A stretch of DNA of 50,866 nucleotides from an uncultured Collinsella sp. (lineage in GTDB: Bacteria > Actinomycetota > Coriobacteriia > Coriobacteriales > Coriobacteriaceae): positions 1 through 50,866 of the forward strand of contig CALEBN010000069.1 in assembly GCA_937943045.1 (NCBI GenBank), given 5' to 3'. Below are positions 9,151 to 17,253 of the stretch, in pieces (positions within the stretch are counted from its first letter, which is position 1; the number at the start of each line of letters is the position of its first letter). A program made the translations under genes and the position numbers. Below the pieces are notes generated by a model. The model ran no database searches. It saw nothing but the letters and a program-made list of their open reading frames with translations, and was not told the DNA's origin.

Positions 9151-10563
9151 TCAGCCTCCCATCACGACATAGGGGCTGTAATCGAAACACAGCGTCATGA
9201 GTCGCTGCGGGGACTCAATGGCCGCGGCGATGATATCGGCATCTCGAGCTCGGTCAAATCCCACGAGCTCAATTTGATACGAGACGTCTTCCATTTTATG
9301 GAGTATCCGGTTATTCAGGAGATTCTCACCGTCGAATTCCTCGGTTTTGCCTCCGTCCGAGGTTACGGCATACAGGTGCAGTTTTGCGGTGGTCGCAGGG
9401 TCGGCGACCGTGAGGTTGTCGATTTGGTTGGCCGTGCCCTTTGCCCCAAGCAAGGTGAGCAAGGTGGGGGCTACGACCTCGCCCGATGGCAGAAAAACAA
9501 CTTCGACGGTTTTAGGGAATGCGATAATGGCTGCTTTGCGGACGGGCTTATCGGCAGCGGTGACCTCAATGCTCGCGGCGTCGACGGTTTCCGTGCGGTC
9601 GAGCGCGACCATCATGCAACAATTGCCCTCGTCGATGTCTGCCGGCATGGGACACCCCAAGTTTTCGCCAGCTTGCGTGCCGCCCACTGCGGTGGCTGTT
9701 TCGCTTGGCTCGCTGAAAGTGGCTGAAGGACCGCTCGATGGCGGTGTTATGCCGCCTGGTGCGCCATTGTCCCCAGGCGCTATTTCACCGCTGCTCTCGC
9801 TGGTGTCACTTGCGATGTCACCTGTCGAGGGGGCGAGTCCGACCGCTCCTACTCCGCTCCATTCCATCTCGAGGAGCGCCGGATCGACAAGGACGTGATG
9901 CACATCTTGCGTTTCGGTACTGATATCGACAGGACCGGGATCTGCCCCTCGCGTCAGGCTGAGCGATCCGGTCCGCTGTTTGCCCCGAATCTCCTGGCTT
10001 TCTGTGCCGCTCGCGTAGAACATTAGAGCGATCTCGCCATTTGCCGTGGCGTCGGTGCCCGCCTTGGTCATTTTCAGCGATGCGGTGAATGAGATAGCGG
10101 GCTGCGTGCCATCGGCGCTCGAGGGGACGCAGCCCAGGCATACACCCCCTCCGTTTTCGAAAAACGTGCTGTCGAAGGCGACTGTTGCCCCGTCCGCCGA
10201 GTCATCGGACAGGGTGATGTCGAGGCACAGCTCCACGTCGCAGGAATCGCCATCGGCATCAGTTGCAGCTGCGTGCCATGTGCAGATAACGCATCCCGTT
10301 AGGGGGCCGTCCGCTGTGCTCGAGTGCTCGGTATCCACGACTATCGAGCTGTTCGTGCAGCGACGGAGGCACCCCGAGGCAGAAATGCTTGCCTGCGCAA
10401 GCGAGAAGCGTTGGCGCGCGATGGTGCTCATCTGGTTTGTGGCGAGACAGTTGACGGCAGGTAAGGGGGCGTCCACGGCGGGTGTCGCTAGAGCGGCAAC
10501 GGGCATGCCGGTGGCAAGCGCACTACAGAGCGCGGCAACGGGCAAAAGGTTCTTTGATGCCAT
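9151..10563 (-). CDS. Secreted cysteine-containing protein of unknown function
   Basis: 470 residues from ATG 10563 behind AAGGAG. A Sec signal peptide (MASKNLLPV... to about ALATPA, residue 28) is clear. The first half holds paired cysteines (SGCLRRC, GCVICTW, CDVELC, VCLGC), suggesting disulfides or metal binding outside the cell. Residues about 240-300 form a Ser/Gly/Pro/Glu-rich linker, then a second globular part begins with GCPMPADIDEGNCCMMV. No C-terminal membrane anchor or sortase motif is seen. It is the last gene of a five-gene minus-strand cluster, 41 bp after a small secreted protein. I do not recognise the family; a surface or matrix role is only a guess. Confidence 0.72.
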   Translation of the reverse strand: MASKNLLPVAALCSALATGMPVAALATPAVDAPLPAVNCLATNQMSTIARQRFSLAQASISASGCLRRCTNSSIVVDTEHSSTADGPLTGCVICTWHAAATDADGDSCDVELCLDITLSDDSADGATVAFDSTFFENGGGVCLGCVPSSADGTQPAISFTASLKMTKAGTDATANGEIALMFYASGTESQEIRGKQRTGSLSLTRGADPGPVDISTETQDVHHVLVDPALLEMEWSGVGAVGLAPSTGDIASDTSESSGEIAPGDNGAPGGITPPSSGPSATFSEPSETATAVGGTQAGENLGCPMPADIDEGNCCMMVALDRTETVDAASIEVTAADKPVRKAAIIAFPKTVEVVFLPSGEVVAPTLLTLLGAKGTANQIDNLTVADPATTAKLHLYAVTSDGGKTEEFDGENLLNNRILHKMEDVSYQIELVGFDRARDADIIAAAIESPQRLMTLCFDYSPYVVMGG

Positions 10564-10604
10564 GGGTTCTCCTTACCTATGCTGGACGGTCTCGATTCGT
10601 GTGG

Positions 10605-10862
10605 CTACCGGCTGCGTTTGATGTGCAGGCCAAGGCCGATGGCGCTAGCGCCTGCCGTGGCGATTCCTGCTGCCAGGAGCTGTCGCGTGTCGCTCGTTTG
10701 CGCGAGGGGTTCATGTTGGCCACTGCGTTCGAGTTCCGATAGATCGACAGTTACCTGCGTGGCAGCCTGCGCCTGCTCTTGTTGGGCAAAGGCGGCGATC
10801 GGGGCAAACGTTGCAACGCCGATGATGACGGCAAGGACAATTGCCTTAGGCCGTGTGCGCAC
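10605..10862 (-). CDS. Small secreted protein with degenerate sortase-like C-terminus
   Basis: 85 residues. An N-terminal signal peptide (hydrophobic 7-25, cleavage likely after AAFA) is followed by about 25 mature residues, then LAQTSD, a hydrophobic helix (LLAAGIATAGASAIGLGL) and the tail KRSR. That order is exactly the layout of a cell-wall sorting signal, but the pentapeptide reads LAQTS instead of LPxTG. It starts at GTG 10862 inside the end of the upstream 199-residue gene (17-nt overlap) without a strong ribosome site, suggesting translational coupling. It could be a wall-anchored peptide or a small membrane subunit of the secreted complex. Confidence 0.65.
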   Translation of the reverse strand: MRTRPKAIVLAVIIGVATFAPIAAFAQQEQAQAATQVTVDLSELERSGQHEPLAQTSDTRQLLAAGIATAGASAIGLGLHIKRSR

Positions 10863-11445
10863 CGGGCTCGACCGTCCACGTAATGGTTGCGACCTGGTCG
10901 CCCGTGCCGGTCACATGGAAGATGTCTCGCGTGACGCGGGCGACAGTGCCGCTCGTCTTAAGCTTAATCTTGTCCGTACCATCGGCGATGCCCTGGTGGC
11001 CCATGTCGAAGGATGCATTTTTGGAAAGGTCGAGGCCCGCTTCCTGCGTCGCGGCGTGGGCGTCTTGGAGTGCCTTGTCTGGGCCGACCTTAAAATCGAT
11101 GGAGTTCTGGGCGGTCCCCGTCTTGGCGTCGGCGACGATGCTCCAGGACTTCTGGGCGGCAATCTTCATGTTGGTAACGTGGATGCCATAGGCCGAAAGA
11201 TTGTCGATGGTGGTTGTATTCTCGGAAGGGCCCTGGAGCGTGCCGTCTGCCTTAGCGACGAACGGAATGACGGTCGGGGCTTTGAACTTGATGTTGTCGA
11301 TTTCGGTCCTGATGGTCACGTTGGTGGTTCCAGTGCGTCCCTCCGCCAGGGCGGTGGTCGGCGCGGCGCCCATTGCGAGTGCGAGCGCCAGCCCTGCGCC
11401 CACGACGAGCACCCTGGCCCCATTCAAGTTCCTGGTGATGTCCAT
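10846..11445 (-). CDS. Secreted beta-rich protein of unknown function
   Basis: 199 residues from ATG 11445 behind AAAGGAA. The signal peptide runs to about ALAEG (residue 36). The mature part is rich in Thr, Val, Ile and Asn with alternating polar and hydrophobic residues (VIPFVAKADGTLQGPS, TTTIDNLSAYGIHVTNMKI), which suggests an immunoglobulin-like or camelysin-like beta sandwich of a surface protein. No cysteines, no C-terminal anchor. It is followed by the overlapping small protein with the sortase-like tail, so the two are probably co-translated. Family not recognised with certainty. Confidence 0.68.
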   Translation of the reverse strand: MDITRNLNGARVLVVGAGLALALAMGAAPTTALAEGRTGTTNVTIRTEIDNIKFKAPTVIPFVAKADGTLQGPSENTTTIDNLSAYGIHVTNMKIAAQKSWSIVADAKTGTAQNSIDFKVGPDKALQDAHAATQEAGLDLSKNASFDMGHQGIADGTDKIKLKTSGTVARVTRDIFHVTGTGDQVATITWTVEPGAHTA

Positions 11446-11533
11446 AATCGTTCCTTTCTATTCGTCACGGACCGTTTCCGTGAGGGTTAGACGAAAGCGG
11501 CACGGGTGCGCATTTTCATAACAGGTGGCAGGT

Positions 11534-12043
11534 CTAGTCTTCTGTCTGCGCAACTCGCACCTTGACGCGCGTGGGATTGCCATGGACGTCGTAGGTCTTG
11601 GCGTCGAGCGCTTGAATCTCGATATACGCCTCGCCTTCTTTGATGTCGCCTGCAGGGCAGGTCTCAACGGTCTTGCCGGTCTCGACCACGCCCGATTCAT
11701 AGATGGTCTCGTCGTTTTGGATCACGCGGAAACGCTGGGGAAACTTGTTATCCTGGACGTTTTGCACGTTGATGCGCAGCTTGCCGCCTTTTTGTAGCTG
11801 GGCGACCGGTGCGACCGAGATCGTCATCATGTTGTCGCGGACGATGGCATCGAGCTCGTCCTGGATTTCCTGACGCGACTTACCCTCTGCCGCTGTGACC
11901 GAGGCACCCGTCTCGGCGACAGGCTTTGACTGCCAAGCGTAAAGGCCGACGGCGATAAGGGCGCAGGCGATGGCCAAACAGACGGCGCCGAGCCTTTTTC
12001 GATGTTTTGACCCTAGGGGGCTTGACTGCTTCCTTACGCTCAT
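11534..12043 (-). CDS. Membrane-anchored extracytoplasmic protein, unknown function
   Basis: 169 residues. A basic N-terminus (SKHRKRLG) and one hydrophobic helix (about 19-37) anchor it with the rest outside. The external part (about 60-165) looks beta-rich (MMTISVAPVAQLQKGGKLRIN, YIEIQALDAKTYD) with one cysteine (ETCPAG). Its ATG overlaps the stop of the upstream 98-residue gene by 4 nt (ATGA). An 88-bp gap separates it from the next secreted gene. It may be the membrane partner of the exported proteins encoded downstream (inference). Confidence 0.65.
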   Translation of the reverse strand: MSVRKQSSPLGSKHRKRLGAVCLAIACALIAVGLYAWQSKPVAETGASVTAAEGKSRQEIQDELDAIVRDNMMTISVAPVAQLQKGGKLRINVQNVQDNKFPQRFRVIQNDETIYESGVVETGKTVETCPAGDIKEGEAYIEIQALDAKTYDVHGNPTRVKVRVAQTED

Positions 12044-12336
12044 GCGGCATCCTTAGTGGTATAGACGCGCGCGAACGTGGACGGATCGGCGCCAAAGAGC
12101 ATGTGGAGCATGAGGCGTCGCGAGTAGATGAGCTCGTCGAAGTTTGGGTCGAGTTTGATGTCGTGGATGTGGGCGATGTGGTGGGCGAGTGCCGAAAACG
12201 ATTCGGGATCGCAAATCACGTCGGTGGTGACGTGATAGACAGCCGCATCGGGAAATGCCTCCTCATCGAAGGGCAGAAGATATGGGTCATCGTCAACTTC
12301 GATGGCGATGCCGTACTGGGGCCAGTAATATGCCAT
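12040..12336 (-). CDS. Small acidic cytoplasmic protein, unknown function
   Basis: 98 residues from ATG 12336 behind GGGAGG. The sequence is acidic, aromatic and His-rich (DDDPYLLPFDEEAFPD, HHIAHIHDI), with no signal peptide or membrane segment. First gene of the minus-strand cluster; its stop overlaps the start of the membrane-anchored gene. I do not recognise the family. The good ribosome site, position and coupling support it as a real gene. Confidence 0.6.
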   Translation of the reverse strand: MAYYWPQYGIAIEVDDDPYLLPFDEEAFPDAAVYHVTTDVICDPESFSALAHHIAHIHDIKLDPNFDELIYSRRLMLHMLFGADPSTFARVYTTKDAA

Positions 12337-12681
12337 GGGAACCTCCCTGTTTTTGGGCCAAACCTTCTATTGGTTTTGGCTGTCGATGCCGACCGTATCA
12401 GCCACAACTTGACCAATTTCTGACCAAATGCTTGACGGGTTTACATCGCCGCAGGTGAGAGACGCTAAAAAATATCTCAAGTTTTTTCGAGCGCCAATTG
12501 TGTGCGTGGCTGCGATGGAAAGGAGCGCGTTAAATAGAGCGCCTGCCGAGAAAACGCCGCCGCTCGCCGAATTGCGCAAACGTAAAATTCGCCAATTATG
12601 GAGACGGTCTCAGTCACGTCGACGAAACGATGCGGTAACATCTCCCTGCAAACACTGTAGTTAACTAAAGGGGGAGTTCGC
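12337..12681. other. Divergent intergenic region between the secreted cluster and the lactate dehydrogenase operon
   Basis: 345 bp without a convincing gene. It is richer in A and T than its surroundings and must hold the promoters of both divergent units. Two near-identical direct copies of TGACCAA(T/A) lie at about 12411-12428. I see no clear -35/-10 pair that I would defend. An AAAGGGGGAG ribosome site at its right edge serves the GTG at 12682. Confidence 0.4.
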
Positions 12682-14283
12682 GTGTCTGCAGCCATCAAAC
12701 CCTTCGGCGACGAGTTCGAAGAATATGGTCGCGATGAATCTCGCACATCGGGCGAGGCGTCGAGCATCTCGTTTCCGACAACGGAGGACGAAGTCCGCGC
12801 CATTCTGCGAAAGCTCCATGCCGAGCATGTTCCGATAACGGTCCAGGGTGCTCGGACCGGTCTGGCTGCCGGTGCCGTGCCTCACGGCGGGCATATCCTC
12901 AACACTTCTCGTATGAATCGCTACCTGGGTCTCCGCCGCGACGAGCGAGGCCGTTTTCTGCTGCGCGTGGAGCCGGGCGTCGTGCTTTCGGAGTTGCGCA
13001 AGCAACTGGGTAAGAAGGCATTGCCGACCGCTGACTGGGATCAGGTATCGCTTGAGGCCTATGAGGAGTTCCAGGCAGCTCCTGAGCAGTTCTTTCCCAC
13101 CGATCCCACCGAGGCATCTGCCTGCCTGGGCGGCATGGCGGCGTGCAATGCCTCCGGTGCCCGCAGTTACGCCTACGGCCCCATGCGCCCGCACGTTACG
13201 GGGCTTCACGTGGCACTGGCGGACGGCGACCTGCTTGAGCTTCATCGAGGTCAGGCGCACGCTGACGCACGCCACTTGTCGCTCGTGACAGCGGAAGGCC
13301 GCGCGCTCGAGCTGGATCTTCCTGGCTATACCATGCCCAAGACCAAAAACGCGTCGGGTTATTTCGTTTCGGACGATATGGACGCCGTCGACCTCTTTAT
13401 CGGTGCGTGTGGCACACTCGGCGTCATTACCGAGCTCGAGATCGCCTTGCAGGCGGCACCTTCGGTCGTATGGGGTGTGAGCTGCTTTTTCGACAGCGAG
13501 GACAAGGCGGTGTCCTTTACCGATTCCGTGCGCCCCGTGCTGTCCCATGCCGCCGCTATTGAGTATTTCGATGCCGGCGCCTTGGATATCCTTCGCCGCC
13601 AGCGCGAGCAGTCGACCGCGTTTGCCTCGCTGCCGGCACTCGACGATGAGGCAAAGGTCTGTGTTTACGTGGAACTCGACTGCGACGACGAGGCGCAAGC
13701 GACCGAGGAGCTGTACCACCTGGGATGGGTTTTGGAGCTTGCGGGCGGCCACGACGACGCGACCTGGGTTGCACGCACCGAGGTCGATCGCGAATGCCAG
13801 CGGTTCTTCCGCCACGCCGTTCCCGAGAGCGTCAACATGCTCATCGACGAGCGCCGCCGCACCGACCCCACCATTACCAAGCTGGGGTCGGATATGTCGG
13901 TGCCCAACACGCGCCTGGCCGATGTCGTTGCCCTCTATCGCCGCACGCTGGCCGAAAGCGGGCTTGAGTCTGCCTCCTGGGGACATATCGGCAACAACCA
14001 TCTGCATGTGAATATCCTGCCGCGCGATGCGCAAGACTACCGTCGCGGTGGCGAGCTGTTTGCCCAGTGGGCTGCGGAGGTAACGGCTATGGGCGGCGCC
14101 GTCTCTGCCGAGCACGGCGTCGGCAAGATCAAAGCGGGCTTTTTGGAGACGATGTACGGCCACGAGGCCATGGTTGAATCGGCTCGACTCAAGCTGCAGC
14201 TCGATCCTGCCGGGCAGCTGGGCCGTGGCAACCTGTTTTTGGAGAAGCTCTTGGATGAACTCGTCCAGAAAGGGGGCGCGTGA
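12682..14283 (+). CDS. FAD-linked D-lactate dehydrogenase (GlcD-type) of an LDH-Etf complex
   Basis: 533 residues from GTG 12682 behind AAAGGGGGAG. FAD-binding PCMH domain: PTTEDEVRAILRKL, then GARTGLAAGA (56-65) and GGMAACNASGARSYAYG. C-terminal FAD-oxidase domain: WGHIGNNHLHVNIL and GGAVSAEHGVGKIK, signatures of GlcD/D-lactate dehydrogenases. etfB and etfA follow immediately, as in the lactate dehydrogenase/Etf complex of acetogens, where lactate oxidation to pyruvate with NAD+ is driven by reduced ferredoxin through flavin-based electron confurcation. The same role is inferred here. The gene order (dehydrogenase first) differs from the LctBCD order known in Acetobacterium. Other 2-hydroxy acids remain possible substrates. 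Confidence 0.88.
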   Translation: MSAAIKPFGDEFEEYGRDESRTSGEASSISFPTTEDEVRAILRKLHAEHVPITVQGARTGLAAGAVPHGGHILNTSRMNRYLGLRRDERGRFLLRVEPGVVLSELRKQLGKKALPTADWDQVSLEAYEEFQAAPEQFFPTDPTEASACLGGMAACNASGARSYAYGPMRPHVTGLHVALADGDLLELHRGQAHADARHLSLVTAEGRALELDLPGYTMPKTKNASGYFVSDDMDAVDLFIGACGTLGVITELEIALQAAPSVVWGVSCFFDSEDKAVSFTDSVRPVLSHAAAIEYFDAGALDILRRQREQSTAFASLPALDDEAKVCVYVELDCDDEAQATEELYHLGWVLELAGGHDDATWVARTEVDRECQRFFRHAVPESVNMLIDERRRTDPTITKLGSDMSVPNTRLADVVALYRRTLAESGLESASWGHIGNNHLHVNILPRDAQDYRRGGELFAQWAAEVTAMGGAVSAEHGVGKIKAGFLETMYGHEAMVESARLKLQLDPAGQLGRGNLFLEKLLDELVQKGGA

Positions 14284-14285
14284 AG

Positions 14286-15101
14286 ATGAGTGATTTCCAT
14301 ATGGTGGTGTGCGTCAAGGCGGTGTCGGGAAGCACCGAGGTCAAGATGGACCCCAAAACCAATACCATCGTGCGCGATGGCAAGCAGGCGGTCATTAATC
14401 CCTTCGATGCAAGTGCCCTCGAATGTGCGTTGGCGCTCAAGGACGACTTTATCGGCTTTGGCATGGATGTGCGCGTGACGGTGGTATCGATGGGTATCCC
14501 TGCAACCGAATCGCTACTGCGCGACTGCATCGCCCGCGGCGCCGACGATGCATTGCTGCTCACCGACCGTGCTTTTGCGGGTGCGGACACGTTGGCGACC
14601 ACCTATGCTCTCAAATGCGGCATCGAGGCGCTCGATGAGGACTTCGACCTGCTCATCTGCGGCAAGATGGCGGTGGATGGCGATACTGCCCAGATTGGCC
14701 CCGAACTGGCCGGCGCCTTCGAGATTCCCTGCGTGACCGATGTGAGCTGCGTACAGAGCGCGGGCTTTACGACGTGCGGCTCGCTGGCGCTTGTCCACGG
14801 CTGTGACGCCGGCGAGGAGACGGTCTATCTGGAGATGCCGTGCGCGATGACGACCGCCAAGGAGATCGGCCAGCTGCGCATGCCGAGCATCGCCGGCATT
14901 CGCGCGGCCGAAGATGCGGATGTGCGGGTGGTCTGTGCTGCCGATGTGCATGCCGACCCTTTGCGCTGCGGCCTTACCGGATCGCCGACGCAGGTCGTGC
15001 GCTCGTTTGTGCCCGACCGTGACCAAACGTGCGAGGCCATCGAGGGCACGCCGGTCGAACAGGCGGCAAAGCTTGCCAAGATTATCGAGGGGATGGCATA
15101 G
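14286..15101 (+). CDS. etfB: Electron transfer flavoprotein beta subunit
   Basis: 271 residues. ATG 14286 is preferred because AGGGGG ends 9 nt before it; a GTG at 14280 overlaps the previous stop but sits too close to that site. Family marks: VNPFDASALECALALK-like opening (here INPFDASALECALALK) and CGKMAVDGDTAQIGPELA, the EtfB nucleotide-binding signature. It forms the Etf heterodimer with the next gene and receives electrons from, or gives them to, the lactate dehydrogenase encoded before it. Its stop directly abuts the etfA ATG. Confidence 0.92.
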   Translation: MSDFHMVVCVKAVSGSTEVKMDPKTNTIVRDGKQAVINPFDASALECALALKDDFIGFGMDVRVTVVSMGIPATESLLRDCIARGADDALLLTDRAFAGADTLATTYALKCGIEALDEDFDLLICGKMAVDGDTAQIGPELAGAFEIPCVTDVSCVQSAGFTTCGSLALVHGCDAGEETVYLEMPCAMTTAKEIGQLRMPSIAGIRAAEDADVRVVCAADVHADPLRCGLTGSPTQVVRSFVPDRDQTCEAIEGTPVEQAAKLAKIIEGMA

Positions 15102-16307
15102 ATGAGCGGACTGATAATCGATAGCGAGGCATGCGTTGGCTGTGGCCGCTGCGTTCGCGCCTGTGCCTCGGGTGGCATTGTGGTGGAGGGCGAGCGCCCC
15201 AACCGCTACGCCCATGTGACCGACGGCTGCATCTTGTGCAGCGGGTGCGTCGACGCCTGTCCCGTCAACGCCATTTCGATCGAGCGCGACGAGGCCGCCG
15301 GCGCGGTTGACCTCGATGCGTATCGAGACATTTGGGTATTCGTTCAGACCGACGAGCACGATGTCGTGGCCCCGGTGGCCTACGAGCTCATGGGCAAGGG
15401 CCGCGAGCTTGCCGATGCACGCGGCTGTCGCCTGGTGGCGCTGGTCGGCATGGGCCCCGAGGGCTCGCTCGGGGACCTGGAGCATCTGGTTTGCGCCGGT
15501 GCGGACGAAGTTCTGGTCTGTCGTGACGAGCGCCTGCGTCAGAACGACGCGGAGGTCTATGCTCGCCTCATCTGCGATTTGGTAGCCGAGCGCAGGCCCG
15601 AAGCCATTCTGTACGGTGCGACCGCTTTTGGCCGCGAGCTGGCGCCTGGCGTTGCCGTGCGCCTGCGGACGGGCCTTACGGCCGACTGCACCGTGCTTTC
15701 GATGGATACGGAGACGGGCCTGCTGCAACAGACGCGTCCGGCGTTTGGCGGCAACTTGATGGCCACCATTATCTGCCCCAACCACCGTCCCCAGATGGCA
15801 ACGGTGCGCCCCGGCATCTTTAAGGCGCCCGACTTTGACTATAGCCGCTCCGGAACGATTACCCAGGTATTACTTGCGGAAGACGCCAAGGCTCGTGTCG
15901 AGATTTCGATTCCCGCCGAGCAATGGGGCCAGCAGGCTTCGATTGCCGATGCCGAGCGTCTAGTTGTTGTGGGTCGCGGTATTGGCTCCAAGAAAAACCT
16001 ACCCTTGATGCGAAAGCTCGCCGAAGCCCTGGGTGCCGAGCTCGGCTGCACGCGACCCGTCGTGGAGGCGGGCTGGCTGGAGTATCGCCACCAGATTGGC
16101 CAGACGGGCGTGTCGGTTTCACCCAAGCTCCTCGTGAGCATTGGTGTCTCGGGTGCCATCCAGCATCTTGCCGGCATCGGTGGGGCGGAGTGCATCATCG
16201 CCGTCAACGAGGACCCGGATGCTCCCATCTTTGGCGTCGCCCAGTACAAGGTCGTCGGCGACGCCGTCGAGGTCGTTGAGGAGCTGCTGGCCCAGCTTGA
16301 GTGCTAG
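15102..16307 (+). CDS. etfA: Electron transfer flavoprotein alpha subunit with N-terminal 2x[4Fe-4S] ferredoxin domain
   Basis: 401 residues, longer than plain EtfA (about 320) because residues 1-65 form a ferredoxin domain with two full CX2CX2CX3C sets (CVGCGRCVRAC and CILCSGCVDACP). The EtfA body follows, with the C-terminal FAD domain RLVVVGRGIGSKKNL, SIGVSGAIQHLAGI and AVNEDPDAPIF. A ferredoxin extension on EtfA is what links lactate dehydrogenase-Etf complexes to ferredoxin, so it strongly supports electron bifurcation/confurcation over simple dehydrogenase chemistry. The stop codon lies in a CTAG shared with the stop of the convergent HD gene. Confidence 0.92.
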   Translation: MSGLIIDSEACVGCGRCVRACASGGIVVEGERPNRYAHVTDGCILCSGCVDACPVNAISIERDEAAGAVDLDAYRDIWVFVQTDEHDVVAPVAYELMGKGRELADARGCRLVALVGMGPEGSLGDLEHLVCAGADEVLVCRDERLRQNDAEVYARLICDLVAERRPEAILYGATAFGRELAPGVAVRLRTGLTADCTVLSMDTETGLLQQTRPAFGGNLMATIICPNHRPQMATVRPGIFKAPDFDYSRSGTITQVLLAEDAKARVEISIPAEQWGQQASIADAERLVVVGRGIGSKKNLPLMRKLAEALGAELGCTRPVVEAGWLEYRHQIGQTGVSVSPKLLVSIGVSGAIQHLAGIGGAECIIAVNEDPDAPIFGVAQYKVVGDAVEVVEELLAQLEC

Positions 16308-17116
16308 GCACTTGCCAGCCAGCTGCGCATCTCGTCCTTTAGGCGCTCCCAGGTCGCTTGCGTGGCGGGATCGGTGAAGGGGCGCGTGATACCAAAGGGC
16401 GCGTCGAGCAGGCGGTAGATATCGCCCTGCTCGCGCGCCAGCGCGCGGCTTGCCGGATAGACAAGCTCAAACATAAAGCAGATAAGCCCCACCAAGTAGT
16501 CCGCGGGCTCATTGCGCTCATCGCGCGTGACGCAGCGGTGCTCGTCAAAGGCGGCCAGCGTCGGTGCCGAGAAGTGGCTGGCAAGAAACGCGTCCTCATT
16601 CACTTTGAGGATGGTGTCGACGGTACTGTCGGCGATGGTGCGCATGATGTCGATCTTGTCGCCATCGCGCACGATATCGCAGAAGCGCCGCGTGCGCTCG
16701 CCGAGCTGCGCGGGCAGACGGAAATTGCTGTGATAGGCAATGCTCGCTCGAATGAGTTCGTCTTCTACCGGATCGTCGATAAAGTCGCGGATACTTGTTA
16801 CCGCGGGCGCATCTGCAGGTGTTTTGCCAAAGAGGACCTCGACGCCCAACGCCGCATGGCTCGCGCTTTCGGCATCCTTAAACGTATCCCAGCGTCGCAG
16901 CTGCTCAAAGCGGCCCATATCGTGCAACAGCCCACAAAGCCACGCCAGATCAATGTCCTGCGGTGACCAGCCCTGTTCGCGTGCCACGGCATCGCATGCC
17001 TCGGCAACGTGGTACGTATGCTCGATTTTGAGCGCGATACGCGGATTGGCGGCATCGTAGGCATCGGTGTAGGTCTTGAAGGCCGCGGCAGCCCGCGTTC
17101 GATCGATAGCTGTCAT
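16304..17116 (-). CDS. HD-domain phosphohydrolase
   Basis: 270 residues from ATG 17116 behind AGGAAG. Metal-binding HD-superfamily residues are visible: IEHTYHVAEA (H33/H36), CGLLHDMGRF (H65-D66), ASHAALG, and DGDKIDIM for the final Asp. Such proteins hydrolyse phosphate esters of nucleotides or related metabolites; the substrate cannot be read from the sequence. No second catalytic domain and no membrane segment. It converges on etfA with a 4-nt overlap. Confidence 0.85.
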   Translation of the reverse strand: MTAIDRTRAAAAFKTYTDAYDAANPRIALKIEHTYHVAEACDAVAREQGWSPQDIDLAWLCGLLHDMGRFEQLRRWDTFKDAESASHAALGVEVLFGKTPADAPAVTSIRDFIDDPVEDELIRASIAYHSNFRLPAQLGERTRRFCDIVRDGDKIDIMRTIADSTVDTILKVNEDAFLASHFSAPTLAAFDEHRCVTRDERNEPADYLVGLICFMFELVYPASRALAREQGDIYRLLDAPFGITRPFTDPATQATWERLKDEMRSWLASA

Positions 17117-17253
17117 AATGACTTCCTAAAAAGTTGTGTCTTTCTGTGTCTTTCGATCCGGTGGCAATTGTAGGTGAACTCGGTTGCCATCGGGCGATGG
17201 TTCTGCCGTGTCGTTGAATGCGGCTCGGAAATCTTGTCGGGACGAGGAACGCT

